Shown here: positions 1-12,668 of the stretch, piece by piece
Numbering within the stretch: position 1 is the stretch's first letter
How the letters are laid out: every line of letters starts with the position of its first letter
Notes under the pieces: model-generated
What the model was told of the DNA's origin: nothing
Seen by the model: only the letters and a program-made list of their open reading frames with translations
The model's database searches: none
Assembly: GCF_048544455.1 (NCBI RefSeq)
Contig: NC_133532.1
Span: 85,577,156-85,641,155 of the forward strand
Length of the DNA: 64,000 bases
Direction of reading: 5' to 3'
DNA from: Silene latifolia
Taxonomy: Eukaryota; Streptophyta; Magnoliopsida; Caryophyllales; Caryophyllaceae
Position numbers and translations under genes: made by a program

Positions 1-196
1 ATTATTGTTTGGGCCGAAATTTATTAGTATAGTATGGGTGTGATCGGGTTTGTATCGGGAATTAATAATAATATAATATGGAAATAATAATATATAAAGG
101 TAATAATAATTATATTAATAATAATAATAATAAAGTTATGGCAATAATAAATTAGTAAATATTGTATGAGGAAATCCTATTTATGGTAAGATTAAC

Positions 197-198
<2 letters not shown>

Positions 199-255
<57 letters not shown>
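199..255. repeat. (AAT)n microsatellite
   Basis: About 18 perfect AAT/ATA trinucleotide units in the AT-rich U3-like part of the left LTR. Shorter AAT runs occur at 65-135. Confidence 0.95.
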
Positions 256-257
<2 letters not shown>

Positions 258-353
258 TGGTAATTATTATAATAATAATTCCTATACTAATTAGAATAAG
301 GTAAAATTATAATAAGTTTCCTAATTGACCTCACATAGTCTTTAATTGTACAC

Positions 354-361
354 TATAAATA
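354..361 (+). promoter_or_regulatory. Putative LTR TATA box
   Basis: TATAAATA sits about 30 bp upstream of an A-rich leader inside the partial LTR. Position and sequence fit an LTR core promoter; transcription start is inferred only. Confidence 0.45.
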
Positions 362-2829
362 CCATGATAATTCTGAAAATATAACTTACAATTCACAAAG
401 AAGAATAAGGAGATTTAAGAGACGAAAAAGAGCAAATAAAGCGATAAAAGGTAAGACCGTCTTAATTTATATTTATCGTATCGTATTCAATTAAGATAAC
501 TTTTAAACACCGTATAAACCACCGTGATACACGCCATTGACCTTAGTAGTTACCTTTGACCACCATGATGCTATTAAGACTGTTTGTGACCATCGTTGAC
601 CATCTTAGGTGGCGGTTTTGGCGTCTTAAAGGGGTGGTGCCGTGGACCTTTAGACGGGGTTGGTATTGTGTGTGGCTGTCAACGTGACCTGGGGTTTGGA
701 TGGTTGGTTAGGTCGGCGGTGGGCGGTCCTACTGGGGGTAGTGTGGTGGTTGGAGGTAGTGGTTGGTACGGTGGATGCCGGATGGTGGTGGTTGCAGCGA
801 GTTGTTCTTATATTATGAGTCATAGGTTGTTTCTGGAGGGTGGTGAGCTGCCGTGAGGGATCGTGGCCAGTGGTGGGACCACCATGGGTCAAGGGAGACC
901 ACCGTGGTGGCCACTGGTGGTCGTGGGGTGGTGAGTTACGTGTATTGTGTTTATTGGTGTCGGGTTTAATGAGGGAGGTTAGGGCGTGAGAGGGTGGCTT
1001 GTGTGTCGGGGTTGTTGGTGGCTGGGCAGGTCTAGGGACACCGTGGGATGGGTGGCCAACCACGGTGAGGGTGATGGTGGAGAGTCGTGGTGGGGGTAGT
1101 GTAGGACGAGATGGTTGTCGGGTTTTCGTATAGTGTTGGTGTTTTTGATGTTAGCTACTAGGGCCTGTTTTGGCAGCCGTGTGGGGTGGATGTTGCTGGT
1201 GGTTAAGGGTTGTTTGTGGGCGTCATGGTGAAGGCTAGGAGTGGCAGGCTTGGGTGGTGTCGTTGGTGGTTGGTTGTGTCGGGAAAAGACGGGTTTAAGA
1301 GGAGGTGTTGGTGATGGTTTACACGGGTTAAGGGTGAGTTGTTCGTGGGTTTTCACGAGATTGCATGGGTATTGGGTAGTTATAGGTTGACTTATATTAT
1401 TATATTGTAGGTATGAGACACGGGTTATTTGGGGATGCGTGTTTAATTATTTAGCGGGTTTTACACAATAATTTACACGGAAAATAATTAATGTAAACAA
1501 ATTCTAATTAATTAAGTTATAATAAGAAATTGAGCACTAAATAATTAAGTTATAAATATTATAATATTTTGTTAGGTGACGATTTGTGAAAGAATTTATA
1601 ATCGGGTTCGTGTGCTTTATTATTGGATCGCTTGAGCTGCTTAATTGGATGTTGCTTGCCAGGTAGGGATAAATCCTACTCAACTTTTACTCGATAATGT
1701 TTGTTGGATGGTTTACATTAAAGTGAATTGATCGTATGAGAATTGTGTTGATTGATATAATCGTAATTGTTGGAAGGGAGATTTATATTTTATATATTGG
1801 TTATACTGTGGTGGAGTATTGTTGTAGTATTAACAGATTTATTCTGGCAGACATTACTTATAGTAATGTGCAGTGGTTGAACAGATTTATTACGCGACGA
1901 TATATTTATCGTGTTTACTGAGGCGGCCCAGTTGGTGCAGCCATCCGTGGATATTACTCAACTATATGTTGAGGCAGACATTACCTTTTGGTAATGTAGT
2001 GTGTGTTTACTCACCTTCGGGTTGAGGCTGCCCCGGCCAGGGATTGGCGGGATGATTAGTGTAACGCGTAAGTAAAGAAAGGAGCACGTTGTCAGGGGGT
2101 TGTGCAATGAAAAAGGAAATTGGATTTTTTATCGTATGTTTTTTGTTGTTAGTATTTATTCCTACTCAACCTCGCGGTTGACTGTGTATTCGTGAACACC
2201 TGCGGTGAACCGTTTTATGGAGAGCAGATTTGACAGGTACTAAAGATTAGCTGACTTGGGAGCTTATGGGAATGCGTGAGGACTTGGACAACCTACCTAG
2301 AAGTCTAGACCACATAGAATGATTTATCACTTTATTTATTTCCGCTGCGAGTTGTAATTAGTTTATATTAAGTTTTAGTTGGTTAAGTAGTACTAAAACA
2401 TGTAATCATTAAATTTTAATTAAAGTACTTTGGTTTGTTATACTTTGTTATTCACTTCCTCGGGAAACCGAGATGGTAACAGTTCTATTTAATGGGAATG
2501 TCTAGCTAAAGGCTCCTGTATAAATGGGGGTGTTACAAATTCACCTGCAACCAAACTCACTACTACAATACCAAATGTAACTAAATCCAACACGTCTCCG
2601 CACAATAAGCTAAAATAAGTAACGGCCTTATGGCCGAGTACAGTCATCCAACAGTAAGTAATAAATCCAGAAAATAAACATCCAACACAAAAGAAACCAA
2701 TCCAGGGAATACAACAAAAGGATCAAAAGTCAGGACCCTCCTCCATGTTATCGTCACCACCGCACTGAAGTGCCAAGACCCGAGCTACCCGCTCCCGGAA
2801 AACCGCTTCTTTGAGTAATCCCCTACTAG

Positions 2830-3067
2830 TCAAGGCCGTAGTTGGCTTCCCACGGTCCCGCGAGGCAGCCAAACTCTGTCTCCTCCGGTGGTCTCCAGAA
2901 AAGGATCAACTCCGTAGCTGTGGAAGACTCCCGTGTCTACTCCAGGTCCTCTCCACCAGACAGGCTGAGCTAGCTGTGTTCCTATGCCCTGGTTATGGGC
3001 CATCTCATGCATGTTGCGGAGCACCAAAGTAGTGGAGATCCGCTCAGACAAGTCACTCGGCTGCATC
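2830..3067 (-). pseudogene. H1 ORF1, C-terminal part
   Basis: This is the last part of the H1 ORF1 protein. It contains LSERISTTLVLRNMHEMAH and PVWWRG, which match H2 ORF1 at 63680-63800 (LTERVFATLTLRNLHEMAH, PVWWRG). The CACTA insertion at 3068 cuts it from a 27-bp middle piece at 7208-7234, itself cut from the N-terminal part at 38432-39621 by element A. Counting one copy of each target duplication, the pieces sum to 1452 bp, a multiple of three, with one stop at 2830-2832. The gene was therefore open when each element landed. The function of this plant-transposon ORF family is unknown. Confidence 0.8.
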
Positions 3068-3088
3068 CACTAGTACAATTAATGCAAT

Positions 3089-3340
3089 TGACATCGGTTA
3101 TAAACAGTGATTGGCATCGGTTCCCAACCGATGCCAATGCGGGGGTTGCCAATGACCTTTTTTTGAATTGGCATCGGTTCATGAACCGATGCCAATTTAC
3201 ACATATTGGCATCGGTTGTTATTCAATTGGCATCGGTTCTAACCGATGCCAATTTACACATATTGGCATCGGTTGTACCTTAAAAACCGATGCCAATTTT
3301 TGCATTATTGGCATCGGTTGTAACTTAGGAACCGATGTCA
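3089..3340. repeat. Left subterminal CATCGGTT/AACCGATG inverted motifs of the CACTA element
   Basis: About 11 copies of CATCGGTT or its complement, often paired as hairpins of the form TTGGCATCGGTT...AACCGATGCCAA. In CACTA elements such subterminal motifs are the known binding sites for the element-encoded TNPA-type protein. Confidence 0.85.
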
Positions 3341-4600
3341 ATCATAAATTACAACAATGAAAAAAAACATTGGTGCCTCACTAATAAATTATACTACCTG
3401 CATTTTATTTTCTGAAAGCTATAGAAAATTTGACAATATCTCTTTATAAATTGAACAATCCAAATTTCATAACAACTTCAATACCAACAAATCCAAATCC
3501 AATACAATCACATACATCAAAACCCTTAACTATTCGAGTATCTAATCAACCGTTCACTACATCATATATTTTTTTTTTTACAATATAAAGCCCAAAGCCT
3601 CCTAAACCTCGTTCATTTCTTCAAGTGTTATTACTGAACCTGAAACACATGGTAAACAAGAACAATACAATTATTAACTAAACTACGACCTAGAACAACT
3701 TAGAAAGAGAAATAAACTAAAACTTAGAACAATTTAGAATGAGAAATGAAATTGAAATACTTCTATATATAACTTGTTGTCTTTAGATAAAATAGCCTAC
3801 AACTTAATACAATTCAGAATCAGAAATGACATTGAAATACCTTCTCCAAATTGTCTTTTGAGTTTAAAAATCCTACAATGATGTCCCACATCCTGCAACA
3901 ATTGCTTCCTTTCCTCGAGGCCAACTGCTGCCACGCTTACTCCGACAACTATTCCAATTTTGCTTCCTACACAATAGCAAACACTTGCAGATTCGAATTT
4001 TTTTGCAAATTCTAGAAACAGGCAATCTCACTAAATTGGACAAAAAAAGTAGGAGGGAGTACTATATACAGCATAGTAATTTTTAAAGTTAGAGTTTCAA
4101 CTAACAATCTTGGGAAAATTATCTTTGATTTCTTCCACTTCAAAACTACACATTATTTCTACTAACAATCTTTAGCCCTGTTATGCAAGACCGTAATTCA
4201 AAATTTTTGTTCATCACCATAAGAAAGTTTGTACCTGAAGCTTAGGAAGAGGTTGGAGTGTCCGATCCTGTATGAAAGTCAATAGTCGTTAGACTCCTAA
4301 ACACCTACCACAATCTGACGTTTGAATATAATTACCTGAGCATACAGTGTGAGAATAAGAGTTTTCCTAGAGAAAAGAGAAGACAGCAAACAAGTGAGAA
4401 TAATTTACCTGAGCATACAGTGTCAACAGTACCGGCAATATTACAGATAGAGAAAAGCTGGTTTAAGGACGCGTCAGACTTGAACATGTTACTTTGAGCT
4501 TGAGCAGAATGGAGCACAAGGCAGAGGCATATTCCCTGTCAGAGCCGACTGCATCTTTTAAAGTTGAACAACAGGTTTGTAAGAGTTCCTCATCAGTATG

Positions 4601-4624
4601 CACTAGTACAATTAATGCAATTGG
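4601..4624. repeat. Internal copy of the CACTA terminus
   Basis: CACTAGTACAATTAATGCAA, followed by TTGG, repeats the left terminus (3068 onward) in the same orientation inside the element. It may mark an older nested or rearranged CACTA end. Confidence 0.75.
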
Positions 4625-5963
4625 CAGAAAGGGAAAACTGAAAGGGAAAAAACTACTTAGATCGTCACAGGGATAAAGGCAAACACGGATTGCTTATTAC
4701 TTTATTATTTATTTTTAGAGAGTCTGAGAATAATTTGAGATTGACTAAAAAGCTAAGAATGGTGGTCAGAGCATCACAAGAGTCCACTATAAGGATTATG
4801 AACAAGGATAAGGGAAAACAGATTGAGATTGGAAAAACTCACCAAAGATCGTCAATGAGAAATCTAACCCTAATACAATCAGCACGGTAGGACAATCGGT
4901 ACGAAAGTACAAACTCATTGCATGATCAGACACGAAAATATCCAAACAAAAATCAACATGAAACTATTAGACATTAAAATTGCTTATCAAGTTGCATAGA
5001 TATAGCCTTGTCCAAAAGTCCAACACCGTCTAACGTAGATTCCAACATGTCGGAGATTCTAACATAGAAGAAGACACCAAACATACAAGAATATACAAAA
5101 GGATATAATGGAGCAGATTCCAACTTATTGACTATGGAAAATACTTTATTTTGAACTTGTTCACAAATATAGCCATGTCCAACATTCCCAACACCATGTC
5201 ATATGCAACACCTAGAGCCAAGTCGAAGTAACATAGATTCTTACACTCCTAACTGATTCCAAAATGTCATTTTGAATTATCTTCAACAACCACCACCAAA
5301 AGTGCATAGCTCCATCAAAATGCTCACAAGGAAATAAAAAAACTCGGTTTATACTAGCTACATGCAAATATAATAACAAAGTGAGATTGTGTGAATTTAT
5401 TAGGGTACAAGTACATCTCAGATATACTGATATACATACTGACTCTAAACAGTCATAACCCATGTGAATTATACTATTAATCTCATATCCAAAGGTTATA
5501 GCCGATAGGCAACTTTCTATTGAACTAAAATTAGTGAATGTGTACGGAGTACTGAATAGCTCACGTTCAAGGCCACAAAATGTATTTATAGCTCCTAATA
5601 ATTAGTTTGGTAATGTTAAAAAAAGGGCTGGTTTGGAGTCATGAGTTACCAGTTCTACATACGAAATACCAACCGCCCAATACAGTTAATAAAAAGTACT
5701 AAGGCTAACAAGTTCATGCCATACCTACTACAGTTAAGTAGTTATGCAAAAATGTTAAAAGGATGACATCTAGAGATATTGTTAACTTCAGTAGGATGAA
5801 AGTATAAAAGGATCTCACCTGCATCAGTTTGCAGGGTAGCAATGTTCATGTCTGAAATAATCTTATTGAAGTTCCTTTGTAGAATTCTGCATAATAAAAA
5901 AACAAAAGACTTTTGTCAAGCTATATAAGCTGACCGAAGGGAGATTTGATAATTTCTAGACAC

Positions 5964-6055
5964 GCCGATATTGAACGTAATCACATTGAAACATAAAAAG
6001 AGGACAGGTAGACAGGCCGATATTGAACGTAATCACATTGAAACATAAAAAGAGG
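5964..6055. repeat. Tandem duplication, 52-bp period
   Basis: A 40-bp block beginning GCCGATATTGAACG occurs at 5964-6003 and 6016-6055 inside the CACTA element, separated by 12 bp. Confidence 0.85.
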
Positions 6056-7040
6056 CCAGGTATAAACCATTACAGTGAAGTAAAACGATCTTTTATCATT
6101 TCTTCATTAATCTCTGAATATGGATCTCATTAGGCAAACTAGTACTTCATTCATCATCAAAGCATTATAAACCACAACAACTACACTAAAAAAGGTGTGA
6201 GATAAAAGTAATCAATCAAAGAAGCGTTGACATCACCTTTGCTACTACCTACTAATATCCATCTTCAATTATGCCGAGACCCGTTCGTCGATCCCATCAC
6301 CTATTAAATTGAACCTGCTAAGTACATAGTAACCACGGCCAGTTTCAGGAGTAATTTTTTCCAGCAGGCAATTAATCGAACACCTTCGTTACACCCGCAA
6401 AACCCGTCGTTTTGCTTACAAATGCAATATAATCATATATTTTGAAAATTAATTAAAGCAATTGAAATTTTAAAAACAAATACCTGCTAGTGAAATAAAG
6501 ATCATGGTGTTAGTTTTAGACATACTTATCCAGGTTTGAACAAAGTAACTTAATCAGCAGGATAATGCAAACAACCAAAAGATCAATGATAACAAATGAA
6601 AAATTGCATTTCAAGAAGCAAAATGTATGACCATGCTAGTTTAATAGGCACAAAACCAATAAAAATCCTCCAAAACCTGAAATCGAACCCCAACTATAAT
6701 ACAAACGATCAATGATAATAACCGAAATTACTAGCACTGTTATTCAATATATTTCAATTATAATAACCAAAATTGCTAGCACTATTATAGTATTGTGAAC
6801 ATGTAAGTTTATGACAAATAAAAGAACAAACCTGGTAAGTTTATGAGAGAGGGAAGACGCCTAGCACAAGAAAAGAGGGAGAACACGCCGAAGGAGCAGT
6901 ACGGCGGCATAGAGGAGCAGTACGGCGGCTTGGATTTGGAGCGCTGGATTTGGGTAAGTCCGATTTTTCTTTGGGTAAGTTGATTTAGAGTTTGGAGTGA
7001 GATGGATTTGGGGGTTATTTTATATAAGTTGCATGTCTTG

Positions 7041-7190
7041 TGACATCGGTTACACTATAAGAACCGATGTTAATTGTTAAAGGACACCAAGTGGCATCGG
7101 TTCTTTCTTCATAACCGATGCCAATAACATAAAAATCAATATTAGCATCGTTTGTTTAAGGAACCGATGGCAATGTCGCGATGTCAATCA
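7041..7190. repeat. Right subterminal motifs of the CACTA element
   Basis: Copies of CATCGGTT and AACCGATG, some degenerate, mirror the left subterminal array and lie directly inside the right terminus. Confidence 0.8.
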
Positions 7191-7588
7191 CTTAAATTGT
7201 ACTAGTGATCCTAGGGTCATGCACTTTGGGGTAGGGTGATGATGTGACCATTATTTGAGCATATTTAGTCCCCGAATTAGCCCCGTTCCTATGCTTTTTA
7301 GTGCATATTTGGGTCATTTACTATCTTTAGTCCTTTGTTTTGCATATTCTTTGAGGTTTTGTTTCCTTGGTAGGAGAGGAGTGCAAACCTTGCATTTTCA
7401 TGGCAAAATAGAGCTAAATTGATCGAATCTAATGACCAAGCATCAAAGAGAAGACAAGACTAGAAGTCCATTGTACATATTATAGTAGATGGGCAATGAT
7501 GAAGAAATCCTTGCATCCCCGACTAAATCCCGGAGGATTATTGGAAGAAGAGAGGAAGAAAAGAAGAAAAGAAAGGCTGGGATGAGAT

Positions 7589-7751
7589 CCGCTCGTCCAG
7601 CCATAAAGACACCCGTCCAAGACTGCCAAAATCTGAGCGTCTTTGCCATAGGGACGCCCGTCCAACCACGCCCCAATCCGCTCGTCCAAGCATCAATCCG
7701 CCCGTCCAGCTACCCCAGAATATGCCCGTCCCGACCCTTGGACGCTCGGAT
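7589..7751. promoter_or_regulatory. Phased 10-bp motif array in element A U3
   Basis: Eight copies of a degenerate word (CCGCTCGTCC, ACGCCCGTCC, CTGAGCGTCT, ACGCTCGGAT) start at 7589, 7609, 7633, 7654, 7678, 7698, 7722 and 7742. Spacing alternates 20, 24, 21, 24, 20, 24, 20 bp while spacers share no sequence. The array lies 170-330 bp upstream of the TATA box, an enhancer-like position. The split 3' LTR holds the same array. Confidence 0.7.
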
Positions 7752-7917
7752 TGTCTTACAGGCCCATACGTCCTCTTCTTCCCTCCATGAAAGATGCGCA
7801 TATTTTTGGAAGACCGGCAAAAAGGAGACTCGCATCTTTTCTGAGAGGAGCGATTCCTCAAGGACTTAATCGTCATTAAGCCCTTAGTAAACCCTAATTT
7901 GTGTACCTAATCCCCAC

Positions 7918-7925
7918 TATAAATA
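7918..7925 (+). promoter_or_regulatory. Element A LTR TATA box
   Basis: TATAAATA followed by CCCC, conserved in the 3' LTR (about 37338) and in both LTRs of element C. Start site inferred about 30 bp downstream. Confidence 0.6.
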
Positions 7926-9019
7926 CCCCATTAGTCTAATTAGATTAATCATGTTCTTCTTATCAATCTTTAGTGTAGTTTATATCATTCTAATCTCTTC
8001 TTAATCTTGTAATCAACTTCTAATCAAGTCTTAATACAAATCTCATTTCCTTAATTTTTCTTGTGTTCATCTTTTATTTTGGGTAATTGAAGATTATTTG
8101 GGTTATTATTGGGAGATTGACAACCTTCCAATCATTCATCAAGTACTTCTATTATTATTTGCTTTATTTTGGAATCATTATTAGGTATAACTCTCTTAAT
8201 CTCTTTTTAATTATTGTTAATCATCTTCATTTATTCATCATGTTTTGCTTTTTTAATATGATTGACAACCTTGTTAACATGTCGAGCTTGATAATGAGTG
8301 AGTAGTTTCCTTAACTAGGGTTAATGGGTAATTAGGGGAAACCAACATGGGGGATGATTCATGCTTAATTTAATATCTTTTCATAATTTATTTGCTTGCT
8401 TATTGTGATCTCAACTTATGTACATGTTATGTTTGATGAAATGCGAGCCTATGAATCCTTGTATTTTTACCCATCACTTACCTTTTCAATGAGACTTGTA
8501 AGACATAAACCAACTAGAGTCTCATTAGACCATGCATATAGTTGAGTAGGGAGGATTAAGTCGACTTGTAGGTGTTGTACAATCTAATCGATTCGGCTCC
8601 GGGACCCAAACCTTCCTAGGATTGTAAGATATAAACCAACTCGATCCATCACAACAATAATTGCTTGCTTATAATTTGAGAATATGTTTGTATGATCAAT
8701 TCCCATGAATCCCCTATGACGCCGTGACACCCTAGTGCTTTTAATCAAATGTTTACATCTCATTTTAATCATCTTGCTTGTTTACTTTTATTGCTATTTA
8801 GTTTAGTGATCTTCTTATCTCAACCCAAATCGTGACACCCCTGGACACCGCTACTTGCAATCGAAAATCCTACATCAATACCCATCCCTTGGGATCCGAC
8901 CTTTACTTGCCTCTTTACTAATAGTAGAGTTGTTTGTGAAGTTATAAATATTGTTTTGGTCTAGGTGCTCCTAACGACAAGTAACCGAAAATTAAGCTCT
9001 AAGTGAGTCCGACCAAAAA

Positions 9020-9037
9020 TGGCGCCATTGTCGGGGA
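9020..9037 (+). other. Primer-binding site of element A (tRNA-Asp type, mutated)
   Basis: TGGCGCCATTGTCGGGGA, four bases after the 5' LTR. Elements B and C have TGGCGCCGTTGCCGGGGA, complementary to the 3' end of plant tRNA-Asp and usual in Athila. A differs at two positions, both transitions. Confidence 0.85.
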
Positions 9038-9154
9038 CGGTGTTAACTTGATTTGATTTTCTTAGATTGTTATTAGTTATGTCTTTCTTTGCCTTGGGGA
9101 AGTAAAACTCCTCAAGGTTTGTTCTAATTGTTTTCAAGTTGTTTGATATTTTGC

Positions 9155-11962
9155 ATGTCTAGAAGATCACAAGGTAACTTGTTACCCATTGATCACGAAA
9201 TTGAAAGGACTTTGACAAACAATTGAAGACTTGCCAGAAATACTTCGAGAGGTATTGGTGAGGTTGTAGATATTCAAACAAATATTGAGTTCATCAACCC
9301 TTTTGCAAGAGAAGGTGAGGAGAACCCAACACCAAATCAATCACAAAATCAACCCACAATGCCTAAATTTTCATCACATTCCGTACCGACCGAGGAGAAC
9401 CTACCCAATGGTACTCCCACACCACAACACTTAACCGGAAATTTCATTGCAAAATCCGCATTTATCCAATTAGTCGAAAGAAGCCAATTTTGGGGAATGC
9501 CTAGTGAAGACCCTCACTCTCACATGGAGACTTTTTGTGACTATTGTGATGCGATTTCACAAACCGGTGTGACTCAAGACCAAATTCAATGGGTCTTATT
9601 CCCTTTTTCTCTAATCGGCACCACAAAACAATGGTTGAAGAGCCTTGATAAGACTACTCTTGGAATTGACTCTTGGAAGAAGTTGGCTCTAGCTTTCTAC
9701 AAAAAATTCTACCCTCCGGAAAAGACTAACATGCTAAGAGCTTAATTTACGGGTTTTAAGCAAAGGGATGAAGAATCTTTGTATGAAGCTTGGGAGCGGT
9801 TCAAAGGAATTTGTCGCTCATGTCCTCATCATGGACTTAGCGAGTGGTTCTTGGTATAACAATTTTCGAATGGTCTTTATGAAGACTCAAGAAACATTCT
9901 CAACATGGGATCAAATGCTATGTTCACCGAAGTTGACGATAATCAAACTTGGAACAAGATTGAGGAAATGGCGGTCCATATTTCACAATATAGTAGACCT
10001 CGCAAGGCTACTAGAGGAGGAAAGCATGAAGTGGACTCTATTACTCAATTGGGTGCTCAACTTAGTGCTCATATTGATACCATTAACTTGAAATTTGAAA
10101 AGGCTATGGCTAAACTTGAAGAAGGCTCAAAATCACCAAAGCATCATGTTAATGCCATGGTAGCATCTTCATCAATCCCAAGTGGGATATGTGAGAATTG
10201 TGGAACTTTGGGACATGACCAAAGTGACAGTAGGGGGGCAAATGAGCAAGTGAATGCTTTTCAAGCATACAAGAGTGGTACCCCTTATTCCATTTATTAC
10301 AATGAAAACACCAAATTCCACCCAAATCTCTCATACAAAAGCCAAAATATTCAAAACCCTCAACAAACATACACCCCACCTCCCATGAGAAACCAAAATC
10401 AAAGACCCTTTTTCAACCAAAACCAAGGTTATCAAAATCAAACTCCATACAATCAACAAAATGACCAAGGTTTTGATGTTCAAAAAGCGGTCCTCCAAAT
10501 GCAAAAGAATCAACAAGAATTTTTCACTCAAATGCAAAAAGATAGCCAAGCAAAGGACATCACCATCAACAACATCCTAGCCCACACAAAAATGTTGGAA
10601 ACTCAATTGACCCAACTAGCATCTTCAAACTCTCAAAGGCAAAAGGGGCAATTACCACCTCAAAGTAATCTCTCAAGACATGAAACGGTTAGTGTCATTC
10701 ACTTGAGGAGTGGTACGAGATATGAAGGACCAAAGAAGCAAGTTGAGGATGAAGTTGTGGAAGCTAGTGACAAAGAAGAAGTTCTGCAAAACTCTAAGGA
10801 AGGAGAACCAACAAAAGAAGAAGTTTCAAAGAAAAGTCAAGAAAAGGCCAAGGAGAAGGAGCCCATTGTGATTAGACTTCCATTCCCAAGTTGTCAAGCT
10901 AAGCCTAAGTTTGATGACCAACTTGGAAAATTTATGGAAATTGTGAAGAATTTGGAAGTCTCGATTCCTTTCACGGAACTAATCAATCACGTACCGGCCT
11001 ATGCAAAGTACATGAAGGACATCCTTACGAAAAAGAAGTCGATCCGGAAGCTTGAAACTATCGCCTTCACTAAGGTGAGTAGTGCAATCCTTCAAGGGAG
11101 TTCACCTCCAAAACTTAAAGACCCGGGAAGCTTCTCAATACCATGTACCATTGGCGACACCACGATCAACAAGGCTTTGTGTGATCTAGGAGCAAGTGTG
11201 AGTGTTATGCCGTATTCGGTTAGTAAAAGGCTAGGGATGGGAGAGCTTAAATGTACCAACATCACACTCCAAATGGCCGATAGATCGACGAAGACACCGT
11301 TAGGGATATGGGAAGATGTTCCCGTGAGAATCGGCAAATTCTTCAACCTGGTGGACTTTGTCATTGTTGACATGGAAGAAGACTCCAATATTCCGATCAT
11401 CCTCGGTAGACCTTTCTTGCACACCGCGGGTGCGGTGATAGATGTGAAGCACGGAGAGCTTACTCTAGAAGTAGGAGACGAGACCATAACTTTCAATCTT
11501 GACAAAACCATGAGAGCTCCCCGTTTGCATGAACCATGCTTTATAGTTGATCACTATAGCCGGAAGGATGATAGGAAGAAGTCGGAATTCCAATGGAAAA
11601 AGAAAGTTGATGATGCTCCATCAAAAGAGCAAGGAAATAGCAACAAAGAGAGCTTGAAAAGCTCACCCAAATCCAACAATGAAGAGGATGGCCTCATTGG
11701 CCAAAACAAGAAAGGAGGAGAATTGTCTCTATCAACTCAAAAAAAATTTAACGATCAAGTAGACGAAGTTTGCGGTCTTTGGGATGATGAGTTCGAAGGG
11801 ATATTCAATCCCTACATTGGTAATGCTATGAACCAAGACCATCATGGAGAACAACAAGTGCAAAGATCTATTGAGGATCTTTATCATGATAATGAACAAG
11901 CTTTTGACTACTTCTTCAAGTTGTTAAGTAACATCAACAACACCTTGAACATGCCCCCTTGA
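9155..11962 (+). pseudogene. gag-pr: Element A gag-protease (Athila type), three premature stops
   Basis: A single frame of 935 codons from ATG 9155 (MSRRSQG, same start as C) to TGA 11960-11962. Premature stops lie at 9224 (TGA), 9743 (TAA) and 9857 (TAA); the last two are CAA in element C, consistent with C-to-T decay. Gag core of the Retrotrans_gag type spans about residues 100-260 (LFPFSL, LALAFYKKFYPPEKTNMLRA). The zinc knuckle near 10191 reads CENCGTLGHDQSDS, so the last cysteine of CX2CX4HX4C is a serine. A Q/N-rich linker follows. The aspartic protease active site is DLGASVSVMP near 11190, with the flap-side ILGRPF near 11400. Gag forms the particle and protease matures it. No RT follows. 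Confidence 0.9.
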
Positions 11963-12310
11963 CATCTCATATTGGATGAGAGTTTGGTGGAGTCCTCCCT
12001 AAACCACCATTTGTAAATATTCTAACTCCCTAACTTGCATTTCAATTTTTACATTGCATTCTTTGTCATTTTTGGATTTATATTTTTGTGCCTTGATCAA
12101 CATATTCATCATTTTTGAGAGAAGTGAGGGAGGGACTTATGATTTTATTAATGTGTAGTGCTTTGACTTAGTGTGGGGATAGCAATTGCCTAGGCTATTC
12201 ATGCCTTTGTAGTGCCCCTACAATGAAGAACATGAGAATTGAAGAATGAAAATGCTACGGGTTATGCAGTACCCACGGATGGACCTGAATCCGTGTGGTC
12301 AAGGAAGAAT

Positions 12311-12668
12311 CCGAGCGGCAAAAAGGAGAATCCGCTCGTCCTGAAGAAACCGAGCGTTCAATGTCACCAGACGCTCGTCTGGCAGAGCTGTAAAATTCAA
12401 AAAATGGTCTGTCACAGAATCCGAGCGTCCCAATTGAGAATCCGCTCGTCTGATTCTGGACGCTCGTCTTACCGAGAAGACGCTCGTCTTTTTGCTGTTG
12501 ATTTTTAAAGTATCACCCTGTAACAGAATCCGAGCGTCCGTTCAGGAAGACGCTCGTCTCAAATTGAAGAATCCGCTCGTCTTTGCTGAAAGACGCTCGT
12601 CCTGTGGCATCATTTCCTGAGGTGAAACACGAAGAATCCGAGCGTCCCAGCCCTTGGCCCGCTCATCC
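12311..12668. promoter_or_regulatory. Quartet motif array between gag-protease and ORF1 in element A
   Basis: Fourteen words (CCGAGCGTCC, CCGCTCGTCC, ACGCTCGTCT) start at 12311, 12332, 12350, 12371; 12421, 12442, 12460, 12480; 12530, 12550, 12573, 12593; 12638, 12659. They form groups of four spaced 18-23 bp, the groups repeating every 108-110 bp. A weak TATA-like TTTTAAA at about 12698 and the ORF1 start at 13001 follow. Element C has the same layout at 48785-49142 and H1 at 40239-40422. Confidence 0.7.

Larger units (their letters stand above)
1..2537 (+). mobile_element. 3' part of a long LTR of a plus-strand retrotransposon
   Basis: The segment ends at 2537 in GGGGGTGTTACA. The last 80 bp, including a CTCGGGAAACCGAGATGGTAACA block, resemble the 3' end of the H1 LTR (41099-41180 read on the minus strand), so this is the right end of an LTR in plus orientation. 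No primer-binding site follows, so it is a 3' LTR or a solo LTR. The left end lies outside the window. Contents: an AT-rich U3-like part with an AAT microsatellite, a TATA box near 354, a G/T-rich stretch of TGGTGG-like runs at about 590-1360, and short stem-like pairs in 1620-2050. Open frames in the G/T-rich stretch are low-complexity and not credible genes. The family is probably chromovirus-like, judged from the TGT...ACA ends. Confidence 0.7.
3068..7207. mobile_element. Non-autonomous CACTA (En/Spm-type) transposon, 4.14 kb
   Basis: It starts CACTAGTACAATT and ends AATTGTACTAGTG, an inverted terminal pair beginning with the diagnostic CACTA. The 3-bp target duplication is ATC (3065-3067 and 7208-7210). 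Both ends carry subterminal copies of CATCGGTT/AACCGATG. No transposase (TNP2-type) or TNPA-like reading frame is evident inside, only short open frames, so it must have been mobilised in trans. Internal sequence is AT-rich and contains duplications (19 bp at 4332 and 4407; 40 bp at 5964 and 6016) and an internal copy of the terminus at 4601. It interrupts H1 ORF1. Confidence 0.92.
7240..9015 (+). repeat. Element A 5' LTR
   Basis: Aligns over its full 1776 bp with the split 3' LTR (16594-16966 plus 37033-38431, 1772 bp). By eye they differ at a few percent of positions. U3 holds a motif array (7589-7751), a TATA box lies at 7918, and the end abuts the primer site. Short open frames in it are shadows. 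Confidence 0.93.

Noticed and set aside
596-1356. Overlapping open frames of 86-137 codons on both strands
   Set aside because: They lie in a G/T-rich low-complexity part of an LTR, translate to Gly/Val or His/Pro-rich strings, and overlap on both strands.
11092-11511. 139-codon antisense frame opposite the protease of A (also 49928-50347 in C, 30532-30810 in B)
   Set aside because: Exact shadows of the conserved protease codons; similarity follows from the sense gene.
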